This document shows, piece after piece, positions 18,896 through 26,365 of a stretch of 64,000 nt of DNA. The notes beneath the pieces were generated by a model that was not told the origin of the DNA, searched no databases, and saw only the letters and a program-made list of their open reading frames with translations. The translations under genes were made by a program, and so were the position numbers. Source of the DNA: Ancylobacter koreensis (GTDB lineage Bacteria > Pseudomonadota > Alphaproteobacteria > Rhizobiales > Xanthobacteraceae). The stretch's first letter is position 1. Each line of letters opens with the position of its first letter. The DNA is taken from contig NZ_JALKCG010000011.1 of the NCBI RefSeq assembly GCF_023016525.1, forward strand, positions 22,997-86,996. Reading direction: 5' to 3'.

Positions 18896-19654
18896 TCAGG
18901 GCACGAAACCCTCGAAGATCATCTGGTCGGCATGGCGGGCGGCGACGGCGCGATCTTCCGGCGTGCGAACGGTCCAGGTGAGCAGCGGCAGGCGGATCGC
19001 GCGCCGCGCGAGCGAGACGGCGGTCGCCGGCAGCTCCTTCACATAATGCGCCACGAAATCCGGGCGGGTGCGCGGGAAATGCAGCAGGTTGCCCCAGGCG
19101 AATTTGGTCGCGGGCGAAAGAAAATCCCATTCGGGATCGTCGTAGCGATGTTCCATCGTGATGCCGCGCGGAATATGCGGGGCAAGGCGGCGCACGGCGG
19201 CGACGAGATCGGGATCAAAGGACATCAGCGCCGCCGGCCCGCCATAGCCGGCCAGCACCTCGACCGCGCGGACGGCGACGGCGGTATCACCGTCGAAACG
19301 GCTCTTCAGCTCGATCACCAGCGGTACCCGGCCGCCGACGCGCGCCAGAAGCTCCGCCAGCGTCATCATCCGGTCGCTGGTCCCGCGCAGCTCCAGCCCC
19401 TTCAGCGCGGCGGCGGTGAGCGCGCCGGCCGGCCCGCTGGCGGTGGTCAGCCGCTCCAGCGTGTCGTCATGAAACACCAGCGCCTCGCCGTCGGCGGAGA
19501 GCTGGATGTCGACCTCGATGGCATAGCCGCCCGCCAGCGCCGCATCGACGGCGGAAGGCGTGTTTTCGATCACGCCGCGCGCCGCGTCGTGCAGCGCGCG
19601 GTGGGCGACCGGCCGCGCCGTCAGCCAGGCGGGGGCGTTGGGGGCGAGCGCCAC
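18896..19654 (-). CDS. Glycerophosphodiester phosphodiesterase family protein
   Basis: GDPD enzymes split glycerophosphodiesters into glycerol-3-phosphate and an alcohol. The 252-aa protein has the TIM-barrel signatures: VAHRALHDAARGVIENT (catalytic His-Arg), EVDIQLSADGEALVFHDDTLERLT (Glu, Asp and catalytic His; quoted from one region) and PLVIELKS. There is no signal peptide, so it is cytosolic. The only in-frame start near the domain is GTG 19654, directly after the RidA stop, which suggests translational coupling. Confidence 0.88.
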   Translation of the reverse strand: MALAPNAPAWLTARPVAHRALHDAARGVIENTPSAVDAALAGGYAIEVDIQLSADGEALVFHDDTLERLTTASGPAGALTAAALKGLELRGTSDRMMTLAELLARVGGRVPLVIELKSRFDGDTAVAVRAVEVLAGYGGPAALMSFDPDLVAAVRRLAPHIPRGITMEHRYDDPEWDFLSPATKFAWGNLLHFPRTRPDFVAHYVKELPATAVSLARRAIRLPLLTWTVRTPEDRAVAARHADQMIFEGFVP

Positions 19655-19665
19655 GGCAAAGCGTC

Positions 19666-20127
19666 TCAGGCGAACTCGATCACCGCCTCGACCTCGACGC
19701 TGACGTCGAAGGGAAGCGAAGCCACGCCCACCGCCGAGCGGGCATGCCGGCCGGCGTCGCCGAACACCTCGACGAAGAGGTCCGAGGCGCCGTTGACCAC
19801 CTTGGGCACGTCGGTGAAGTCGGGCGCGGCGTTGACGAAGCCGACCAGCTTCACCACGCGCTTCACCCGGTCGAGATCGCCCAGCGCCGCCTTGATCTGC
19901 GAGATCAGGTTGATGGCGCACTGGCGGGCAGCGGCGCGGCCGGCCTCGATGTCGGCCTCGCCGCCGAGCTTGCCGGCGAGGAACTTGCCGTTGACGACGG
20001 AAATCTGGCCGGAGATCCACAGGAGATTGCCGCTGGTGACCGAGGGCACATAGTTGGCGACCGGCGCGGCAGCGACGGGAAGCACGATGCCGAGGGCCGC
20101 GAGCTTGGCCTCAACCGTTCCAGACAT
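19666..20127 (-). CDS. RidA family protein (YjgF/YER057c/UK114)
   Basis: A 153-aa protein of the RidA superfamily, whose canonical members hydrolyse reactive enamine/imine intermediates from PLP enzymes. Visible elements are LLWISGQISVVNGKFLAGKLG, INLISQIKAALGDLDRVKRVVK and RSAVGVASLPFDVSVEVEA (quoted in parts). The canonical catalytic Arg of E. coli RidA lies in an R-x-A/C-V region, matched here by HARSAVGV. It is the promoter-proximal gene of the pair with GDPD. Confidence 0.92.
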   Translation of the reverse strand: MSGTVEAKLAALGIVLPVAAAPVANYVPSVTSGNLLWISGQISVVNGKFLAGKLGGEADIEAGRAAARQCAINLISQIKAALGDLDRVKRVVKLVGFVNAAPDFTDVPKVVNGASDLFVEVFGDAGRHARSAVGVASLPFDVSVEVEAVIEFA

Positions 20128-20297
20128 GGGGTTCTCCTGCTATCGTGACGGATGCGTGTGCCGGCCTGCGCCGGGCGCCGCCCGTCGCGCATTTGCCATT
20201 TTCGATGGGTGATGTTTGGCGGATCGACCGGCTGTTCGCAAGCCGCGTGTAGTTTATCGCCTGTAGCGTCTGGCCTGTCAGGTCTTCTGGGAGCCGA

Positions 20298-21125
20298 ATG
20301 ATAATGCCTTTCGTCCTGTCCGTCCGCTCCGCCGCCGTTCTCGCGCTGCTCGCCGGAACGTCCCTGCCGGCCGCCGCCCTCCAGCTCACCCCGCACCGCG
20401 CCACCTACGACATCTCGCTGGACGCCTCGAAGCCCGCGACCCGCGTGGCAGGCGCCGACGGCCGCATCGTCTATGAGCTGCGCGGCAATCCGTGCGCGGG
20501 CTATTCGGTGCAGCTCAGCCAGAACACCCATCTCGTGACCGAGGGCGGCCGCGTGAACAGCGCCGTCTCCACCGCGACCTGGGAGGACGGCGACGGCAAT
20601 GCCTACCGCTTCCGCGTCACCAATACGCTGAACGGCGAGACACCCGACGAGGCGGACGGCGTGGCCGAGCGCAAGGACGGCCGGCTGGTGGTCAAGGCGA
20701 CCAAGCCGGAGGTCGACACGCGCCAGCTCGGCACCGACATATTGCTGCCGACCCAGCACGTACTGAGCCTGATCGACAGCGCCCAGAAGGGCGATTCGGT
20801 TTTCGAAGCCAAGGTGTTCGACGGCTCGCCCGACGCCAAGAAGGTCTACGACACGCTCTCGGTGATCGGGCGCGGGGTGAGCGACGCCAAGGGGCTGGAG
20901 GATGCCGCGACGACCGGCGACCTCGCCGGGCGCACCCGCTATCCCGTGACGATCAGCTATTACGAGCGCGGCGCCGCCAGCCAGACGCCGGACTACATCA
21001 TCAGCTTCGACATGTTCGACAATGGCGTGAGCCGGAACCTGAAGCTGGACTATGGCGAGTTCGCCCTGCGCGGCCGGCTCACTTCCTACGAGGCGCTGCC
21101 GGCGGAGGAGTGCGCGAAGAAATAG
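20298..21125 (+). CDS. eipB: Cell-envelope integrity protein EipB (DUF1849)
   Basis: A periplasmic protein of 275 aa with a signal peptide (about 1-27, cleaving after PAAA). The body starts LTPHRATYDISLD and has the DUF1849/EipB pattern, with one Cys in GNPCAGYS and a second at the C-terminus (PAEECAKK), the pair known to form a disulfide in Brucella EipB. EipB supports envelope integrity in alphaproteobacteria. ATG 20304 is an alternative start two codons later. The 3' end overlaps the convergent dinB gene by 47 bp. Confidence 0.86.
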   Translation: MIMPFVLSVRSAAVLALLAGTSLPAAALQLTPHRATYDISLDASKPATRVAGADGRIVYELRGNPCAGYSVQLSQNTHLVTEGGRVNSAVSTATWEDGDGNAYRFRVTNTLNGETPDEADGVAERKDGRLVVKATKPEVDTRQLGTDILLPTQHVLSLIDSAQKGDSVFEAKVFDGSPDAKKVYDTLSVIGRGVSDAKGLEDAATTGDLAGRTRYPVTISYYERGAASQTPDYIISFDMFDNGVSRNLKLDYGEFALRGRLTSYEALPAEECAKK

Positions 21126-22455
21126 GCGCACCCTCTTCGCCGTCCGGCTCGTCCGGCCGGTTGCGATGCGGCTGCTTGCCCCCGCGCCGGCCCGGTGCGT
21201 CGAGCGCGATGCCGCGGTCGATGATCTCCTTGCCGAACCGCGCGCGCAGCGCATCGGTGGCGAGTTCCGCTCGCCCCCGCTTGGTCGCCAGGGTGTCGAT
21301 GAGGTCGTCGGGGTCGGCCAAAGCGGGATCGGCAAGTTCCGACACACCGACGCCGATCAGCCGGAAGCGTCGCCCGTCGCTCTCGCGCGCCAGCAATTCG
21401 CGGGCGTGGTCGAAGATGCGGTGGGCGAGGCGGGTCGGGTCCTCCAGCGAACGGGCGCGGGTGACGAGCCGGAAGTCCGAGGTCTTCAGCTTCAGCGTCA
21501 CCGTGCGCCCCGCCAGCCCCGCCGCCTTCAGCCGGTCGGAGAGCTTGCGGGTGAGGCGGTAGAGTTCCTGCTCCAGCGCGCGGAAATCGGCGATGTCGGT
21601 GTCGAAGGTGGTCTCGGTCGACACGCTCTTGGTCTCGCGCTCGGGGTTCACCGGCCGCTCGTCGATGCCGCGCGCCAGCCGGGCAAGGCGCAGACCCTCA
21701 TTGCCGAAGCGGCGCATCAGCGTCGTCTCGTCCGCCGCCTGAAGGTCGGCGATCAGGCGGAAGCCCTCGCGGGCGAGGCGTTCTTGCGTCGCCTTGCCGA
21801 CGCCCCAGATGGTGCCGACGTCGCGCGGGGCGAGAAAACCGACCGCCTCGGCGCGGCCGATCACCGCGAAGCCGCGCGGCTTGTCGAGGTCGGAGGCGAT
21901 CTTGGCGAGGAACTTGTTCGGCGCCAGCCCCACCGAGAGGGTGACGCCGATCTCGCTTTCCACGCCGCGCGCCAGACGGGCGAGGGCGCGCGCCGGGCTT
22001 TCGCCGTGCAGGCGCTGCGTGCCGGCGAGGTCGAGGAAGGCCTCGTCGATGGAGAGCGGCTCGACGAGCGGGGTGAGGCGCAGGAAGCGCTCGCGTATCT
22101 GCCGGCCGACGGAGACGTACTTCGCCATGTTCGGCTTCACCACCACGGCTTCGGGGCAGAGCGCCAGCGCCTTGAACATCGGCATGGCCGAGCGTACGCC
22201 CTTCACGCGGGCGAGGTAGCAGGCGGTGGAGACGACGCCCCGCTTGCCGCCGCCGATGATGACCGGCACGTCGCGCAGCGCCGGGTCGTCGCGCTTCTCC
22301 ACGGCGGCGTAAAAGGCGTCGCAGTCGATATGGGCGATGTGCAGCGCGTCGAGCTCGGCATGGCGCAGCACGCGCGGACTGCCGCAATGCGGGCAGCGCG
22401 GCGCCTCGCCCGCGTCGTGCAGGCAATCGCGGCAGAAGGCGGGAAGCCGGGCCAT
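21079..22455 (-). CDS. dinB: DNA polymerase IV with N-terminal zinc-finger-like extension
   Basis: A Y-family translesion polymerase of 458 aa. The first 30 residues carry two CxxC pairs (FCRDC and RCPHC), a likely zinc ribbon absent from E. coli DinB. The polymerase core follows: metal-binding Asp in HIDCDAFYAAVE, steric-gate region, SIDEAFLDL with the catalytic Asp-Glu, the LAPNKFLAKIAS segment, a helix-hairpin-helix (IWGVGKATQERL) and a little-finger domain. A C-terminal basic Pro-rich tail overlaps the end of eipB. The start at 22455 is set by the family N-terminus. Confidence 0.93.
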   Translation of the reverse strand: MARLPAFCRDCLHDAGEAPRCPHCGSPRVLRHAELDALHIAHIDCDAFYAAVEKRDDPALRDVPVIIGGGKRGVVSTACYLARVKGVRSAMPMFKALALCPEAVVVKPNMAKYVSVGRQIRERFLRLTPLVEPLSIDEAFLDLAGTQRLHGESPARALARLARGVESEIGVTLSVGLAPNKFLAKIASDLDKPRGFAVIGRAEAVGFLAPRDVGTIWGVGKATQERLAREGFRLIADLQAADETTLMRRFGNEGLRLARLARGIDERPVNPERETKSVSTETTFDTDIADFRALEQELYRLTRKLSDRLKAAGLAGRTVTLKLKTSDFRLVTRARSLEDPTRLAHRIFDHARELLARESDGRRFRLIGVGVSELADPALADPDDLIDTLATKRGRAELATDALRARFGKEIIDRGIALDAPGRRGGKQPHRNRPDEPDGEEGAPISSRTPPPAAPRRK

Positions 22456-22477
22456 GGCCCCGTTCTCCGAAGCGCCC

Positions 22478-22780
22478 TCAGTCCTCGCCGGTGCCGGCGT
22501 GGGCGAGGATCTCGCGCGCGGCCACGACATGGCCGGGGTCGATGCCTGCGCCGCCGGCATAGTCGACCAGCAGGTCCTGGCGGTTGATCAGATAGTCGAG
22601 CAGCGCCACATGGAAGGCCGTCGAGCCGGCCACGCCGCGCAAATCCGCCGGCGAGAGGCCGCTCTCGGCCAGGAACGGCCCGATCCTTTCGGGATCGCCG
22701 GCGAGGAAGCCGAGCGCGCCGAGGCTGACCTCGCGGGCGGCGCCGACGGTGGAGAGGGAGCGGGAGCTGCGGCTTCTCAT
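22478..22780 (-). CDS. DUF3572 family protein
   Basis: A 100-aa protein with the alphaproteobacterial DUF3572 pattern: ALGFLAGDPERIGPFLAESGLSP, DLRGVAG, FHVALLDYLINRQDLLVDYA (quoted in parts). Mostly helical and soluble. It precedes dinB by 22 bp on the same strand and is divergent from divK, an arrangement typical of the order. Function is not known. Confidence 0.86.
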   Translation of the reverse strand: MRSRSSRSLSTVGAAREVSLGALGFLAGDPERIGPFLAESGLSPADLRGVAGSTAFHVALLDYLINRQDLLVDYAGGAGIDPGHVVAAREILAHAGTGED

Positions 22781-22887
22781 TTCCGGTTCCGTAAGGAATG
22801 CATGCGTAAAGCTAACCCATCGGCGGCGGATGCGTGAGCGAATCCGCCGGCAGGCCTGCCGCCGTCGATCCGAGGATCCAGCGACCC

Positions 22888-23259
22888 ATGCCCAAGACCG
22901 TTCTGATCGTTGAAGACAACGAGCTCAACATGAAGCTCTTCAACGATCTGCTCGAAGCGCACGGCTATAGCACGGTCGGCACCCGCAACGGCGTCGAGGT
23001 GCTGGGTCTGGCGCGCCGGCACCGTCCGGACCTGATCCTGATGGACATCCAGCTTCCCGAAGTGTCGGGGCTCGACGTCACCCGCGCGCTGAAGGCCGAT
23101 CCCGAGCTGAAGGCGATACCCGTCATCGCCGTCACCGCCTTCGCCATGAAGGGCGACGAGGAGCGTATCCGCGAGGGCGGCTGCGAGGCGTACCTCTCCA
23201 AGCCGATCTCGGTTTCCAAGTTCCTCGAAACGGTCCGCCAGTTCGTCCCGGTCGGCTGA
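22888..23259 (+). CDS. divK: Single-domain response regulator DivK
   Basis: DivK is the diffusible response regulator that, with PleC/DivJ and DivL, controls CtrA activity and cell-cycle polarity in alphaproteobacteria. The 123-aa receiver begins [20 protein letters not shown], with the acidic pocket, the phosphoacceptor Asp in [13 protein letters not shown], a switch Thr in VIAVTAFAM and the conserved Lys in YLSKPIS. ATG 22888 matches the usual start. The usual downstream partner pleD is absent here; rpmG follows on the other strand. Confidence 0.94.
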   Translation: MPKTVLIVEDNELNMKLFNDLLEAHGYSTVGTRNGVEVLGLARRHRPDLILMDIQLPEVSGLDVTRALKADPELKAIPVIAVTAFAMKGDEERIREGGCEAYLSKPISVSKFLETVRQFVPVG

Positions 23260-23353
23260 GGCGGCGCCGGCGAATCGCCGGGGCTATTCCACAATCCGAT
23301 TGCTTTCCGGAAGGGTTGGGATAGCTTTCCAGCCGGGTAACCGCTTGCCCTAC

Positions 23354-23481
23354 GGAATGCTCGGGTCCGCCGCATCTCCTGGGCCCGTGGGGTTGGTCGG
23401 CGGGCGATGGCTGCGGAAGGCCTCTCCGCTCATCGCCCGCCGATTCCATTGCTTCCGCACGCGACCCGAACGCATTGATCC
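23354..23481. ncRNA. Candidate structured RNA between divK and rpmG
   Basis: The 295-bp gap after divK has no credible ORF but can fold into one extended hairpin. AATGC-TCGGGT-(C)-CGC (23356-23370) pairs with GCG-ACCCGA-(AC)-GCATT (23461-23476). An internal bubble (23371-23398 against 23442-23460) follows. A terminal stem is formed by GGCGGGCGATG (23399-23409) with CATCGCCCGCC (23431-23441), topped by GCGGA/TCCGC. A terminator lies 8 nt beyond. The rod with a central bubble recalls 6S RNA, but I cannot match 6S sequence motifs. It could also just be a divK 3' UTR structure. Strand is undecided, though + ends at a terminator. Confidence 0.3.
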
Positions 23482-23486
23482 AAAAC

Positions 23487-23514
23487 GAAAAAAGGCGCCT
23501 CGCGGCGCCTTTTG
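23487..23514. terminator. Bidirectional rho-independent terminator between divK and rpmG
   Basis: A-tract, then AAAGGCGCC, loop TCGC, GGCGCCTTTT. The poly-A on the left gives a U-tract for the rpmG direction, and the poly-T on the right serves the divK side. Confidence 0.8.
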
Positions 23515-23554
23515 CGTCTTCCGGGCCGGGCGTGCCGGCCGGCGTCGGCTCAGA

Positions 23555-23722
23555 TCACTTGATCTTGCCTTCGCGGAATTCGACATGCTTGCGCGCGACC
23601 GGGTCGTACTTCTTCACGACCAGCTTGTCGGTCATGGTGCGCGAGTTCTTCTTCGTCACGTAAAAGAAGCCGGTGTCGGCGCTCGACACGAGCTTGATCT
23701 TGATGGTCGTTGCCTTGGCCAT
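23555..23722 (-). CDS. rpmG: 50S ribosomal protein L33
   Basis: The 55-aa product begins [20 protein letters not shown] and continues [20 protein letters not shown], then [15 protein letters not shown]: a complete alphaproteobacterial bL33, without the zinc-binding Cys residues of the other L33 type. It is a small basic protein of the large ribosomal subunit near the E site. A good Shine-Dalgarno-like CAGGAGACC precedes the ATG. Confidence 0.95.
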   Translation of the reverse strand: MAKATTIKIKLVSSADTGFFYVTKKNSRTMTDKLVVKKYDPVARKHVEFREGKIK

Positions 23723-23852
23723 GACCGGGTCTCCTGGGAGCGTGGCATTCGAACGTGGACGGCCACGCCGAAGAAATCATGATCGCGCGGCATTCCTGCC
23801 GCTCGTTGGCGTCCGTATCCGTGATCGGCGCGCGAATGTCAAGGAACGCCGC

Positions 23853-25019
23853 TCAGCGATCGCGCCATATCTGGCCGGCGGCCACCAGCACATAGACCAG
23901 CAGGAAGACGCCCATGGTCCAGGCGAAGCCGTGCGGCTCCAGCATCTGCATGCCTCCGCCCACCGCTGTCGGGCCCACCGTGAGGCCGATGGAATAGAGC
24001 ATGACGAAGGCGGCGTTGGCGGTGGCGAGCGCGGCGCCGTTGAAGCGGGCGCCCAGCAGGGCGAGGCCAACCGTGTAGAGGCCGGCGACGATTCCCGTGG
24101 TGAGGAACACCGTTCCCCACATCGCCCAGCCGTCGATGGCGAGATGGGGGATGAGGAAGGAGCCGACGACGCCCACCGTGCCGCAGGCGAGCAGCAGCCG
24201 GCGCCGGTCCACCCGGTCGCTGAGCAGCCCGAGCGGGAGCTGGAGCGCGACATTGCCGAGTTCGGCGACGGTGAGCAGCAGAGCCGCCTGCCCCTCGTCG
24301 AGCCCGCGCCGCAGGCCGTAGAGCGGCAGGAAGTTGATCATGCCGGTCTCCACCGTGCCGAAGATGAAGGCGGCGAAGGTGGCGGCGGGCGCCACCAGCA
24401 TGAGCGTCCACACCCCGCGCGAGCTCTCCTTCTCAATGGCCGGCGCACCGGCGGCGCCGATCATCACGGGGATGGCGGCCAGCCCGAAGAGCGCGGCACC
24501 GACCAGATAGGGCGCCCAGCCATGCGTGCCGACCAGGCTGAGCACGGCCGGCCCGCCGGCGAAGCCCATGGACAGCACCGTGCCGTAAATGCCGATGACG
24601 AGGCCGCGCCGGTCGTTCGGCGCCGCCGCGTTGATCCAGAACTCGCTGACCACGAACAGCACGCACAGTGCCGCGCCGAAGATGAAGCGCAGCGGGAACC
24701 ACAAAGCGAAGGAGCCGGTGACCTTGAACGCCAGCAGGCTCGCCGCCGCGCTGAGGATGGCGGCGAAGAGCAGCGGCCCGGCGCCGACCCGGCGCACCAG
24801 ATCCGGCAGGAAGGGCGCCACCGCGATGGTGGCGATGCCGCCGACCGCCGTGTTGAGACCGATCCAGGTGCTGGAGATGCCGCGGTCGTGCAGCTCGAAG
24901 GCAAGCAGGGGGATCGACAGGGCGAGGCCGAAGCCGACCGCCGAGATGGCGCCGATGGCGGCGGCGATGGACGCGATATTCGTGCCGCTGCGGGCGGCGG
25001 GGGCATGCATGACGTTCAT
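23853..25019 (-). CDS. MFS transporter (YcaD-like)
   Basis: A 388-aa twelve-helix major-facilitator protein. It shows the WIGLNTAVGGIA helix 2 region, a cytoplasmic DRRGLVIGIYG loop after helix 4 and LSDRVDRRRLL between helices 8 and 9 (motif A-like). Substrate unknown; the relatives I recognise are annotated as YcaD-like efflux proteins. It lies between rpmG and NUDIX on the same strand but with gaps of about 125 bp, so it may have its own promoter. Confidence 0.88.
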   Translation of the reverse strand: MNVMHAPAARSGTNIASIAAAIGAISAVGFGLALSIPLLAFELHDRGISSTWIGLNTAVGGIATIAVAPFLPDLVRRVGAGPLLFAAILSAAASLLAFKVTGSFALWFPLRFIFGAALCVLFVVSEFWINAAAPNDRRGLVIGIYGTVLSMGFAGGPAVLSLVGTHGWAPYLVGAALFGLAAIPVMIGAAGAPAIEKESSRGVWTLMLVAPAATFAAFIFGTVETGMINFLPLYGLRRGLDEGQAALLLTVAELGNVALQLPLGLLSDRVDRRRLLLACGTVGVVGSFLIPHLAIDGWAMWGTVFLTTGIVAGLYTVGLALLGARFNGAALATANAAFVMLYSIGLTVGPTAVGGGMQMLEPHGFAWTMGVFLLVYVLVAAGQIWRDR

Positions 25020-25145
25020 CCGGACTGCCGGGACGGAAGGTCCCGTGCCGATGCCTCTAGCCGATGGGTGGCGAAAGTCGAATGACTTTTCCCAATGATC
25101 GCATGACGGGGATTTGTCGGAGCCCGGCAGCGGGCAGGCGCGTCC

Positions 25146-25886
25146 TTAGGCCAGCGCCTCGCGATACACGCGGCCGCGCCGAGTGTAGTAGAACGGCACC
25201 GGCTGCCAGGGCCGGTTGCCGCCCTTCAGCCGGGCCTCGACCTCTTCCAGCATCGCCGCCGTGATGCGTGGCACCGGCGCCTTCTTCGCCTCATCGAGGG
25301 TGAACCAGCCGGTCTCGACGAATTCGCTCTCAGGTCCCACCACGCCGTCCACGCGATGGGCGACCGCGCTGGCATCCGCCATGAAGAAGCGCGTGTCGAA
25401 GCGGCGGGGCAGGCGGGGCGGGGTGATGGCGCGGGCGACGAAGGTCAGCGCCTCCAGATCGGGGAACAGCCCGGCCTCGCCGAAGGCGGCCCACGCCGCC
25501 GGCAGCCGCTCGGGCGTGCCGGCCTCGTGCGTGCCGAGCAGAAGCCCGGTTTCCTCGAAGGTCTCGCGTATGGCGGTGAGCGCCAGAGCCCGCGCGCGGG
25601 TGACGCTCGGCCGGGCGACGCGGGCGAGCAGGCGGCGCTCGCTCTCCGCGTCGAGCATGCCGTAGACCGGCACGTGACGGTCGGTGGCATCGACCCGTCC
25701 GCCGGGGAAGACGAACATGTCCGGCATGAAGCGCAGCGCCGGGTTGCGGCGGCCCAGCAGCACGCGCGGCGTGCGTTTCGAGCGGTCGACCAGCACCAGC
25801 GCGGCGGCGTCGACCGGTCGGATGACCGGATGCGCCAGATCGCGCGTCCTGTCGGCGAAGCGGTCGGAGACGTCGGTCAGGGTCAT
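25146..25886 (-). CDS. NUDIX hydrolase
   Basis: A 246-aa NUDIX-fold protein. The box is AIRETFEETGLLLG, i.e. the REx2EE core that binds the metal; the glycine that usually opens the box is replaced in a longer A/L-rich helix, as in the CoA-pyrophosphatase-like and YfcD-like groups common in alphaproteobacteria. The N-terminal half has VLLGRRNPALRFMPDMFVFPGGRVD (in parts), typical of these. The substrate is not predictable. It is followed closely by DUF983 and rnr. Confidence 0.88.
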   Translation of the reverse strand: MTLTDVSDRFADRTRDLAHPVIRPVDAAALVLVDRSKRTPRVLLGRRNPALRFMPDMFVFPGGRVDATDRHVPVYGMLDAESERRLLARVARPSVTRARALALTAIRETFEETGLLLGTHEAGTPERLPAAWAAFGEAGLFPDLEALTFVARAITPPRLPRRFDTRFFMADASAVAHRVDGVVGPESEFVETGWFTLDEAKKAPVPRITAAMLEEVEARLKGGNRPWQPVPFYYTRRGRVYREALA

Positions 25887-25896
25887 GATGGGTCGG

Positions 25897-26346
25897 TCAG
25901 CGCGTCGTCGCGCGGGAGGCGGCGAGGTCGAGCGCGTCGCGCCGGCTCGGGGGCATGTCGTCGCGCTCGGAATCGGTGGGGTCGAAGCCGTGCATGCGCA
26001 GCGCCCACTGGTAGCCGATCAGCGCGCCCTTCACCGGCGGCAGCAGCAGCAGCGAAAGCGCCAGCGTCATCGGCAGCCAGATCACGAGGTGGATCCACAG
26101 CGCCGGGTGCAGCGCCATCTCCACCGCCAGCAGCAGCGGCACCACGATGTGACCGACGATGGTGATGACCATGTAGGGCGGCGCGTCGTCGGCGCGGTGG
26201 TGCCACAGCTCTTCGCCGCAGGCCGGGCAGTGCTCGTTCACCTTGAGATAGGAGGAATAGAGCGCGCCCTGTCCGCAGGCCGGGCAGCGCATGCGCAGGC
26301 CGTTCATGAAGGCGGGGCCGACGGCCCGCTCGGGCTTTGCGTTCAT
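25897..26346 (-). CDS. DUF983 family zinc-ribbon membrane protein
   Basis: A 149-aa protein starting with two CxxC pairs (RCPACGQG and HCPACGEE), a small zinc ribbon, followed by two membrane helices (about 58-80 and 83-105) and a charged tail. This is the DUF983 layout. Function is unknown. It sits 10 bp from NUDIX and 19 bp from rnr, so the three genes probably form one transcript. Confidence 0.88.
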   Translation of the reverse strand: MNAKPERAVGPAFMNGLRMRCPACGQGALYSSYLKVNEHCPACGEELWHHRADDAPPYMVITIVGHIVVPLLLAVEMALHPALWIHLVIWLPMTLALSLLLLPPVKGALIGYQWALRMHGFDPTDSERDDMPPSRRDALDLAASRATTR

Positions 26347-26365
26347 CTCGTCGCGCCTCCGGCGC

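Noticed and set aside
22790..22835. CTAACCCAT upstream of divK as a CtrA box
   Set aside because: Only a half-site with mismatches to TTAACCAT or TTAA-N7-TTAA; not enough to call.
23354..23481. Signal-recognition-particle RNA or tmRNA as identity for the divK-rpmG structure
   Set aside because: The GGAA tetraloop/AGCAG asymmetric loop of SRP domain IV is absent and there is no tRNA-like acceptor or tag-peptide region.
23260..23490. Remnant of pleD after divK
   Set aside because: No frame shows receiver or GGDEF motifs; the stretch appears non-coding.
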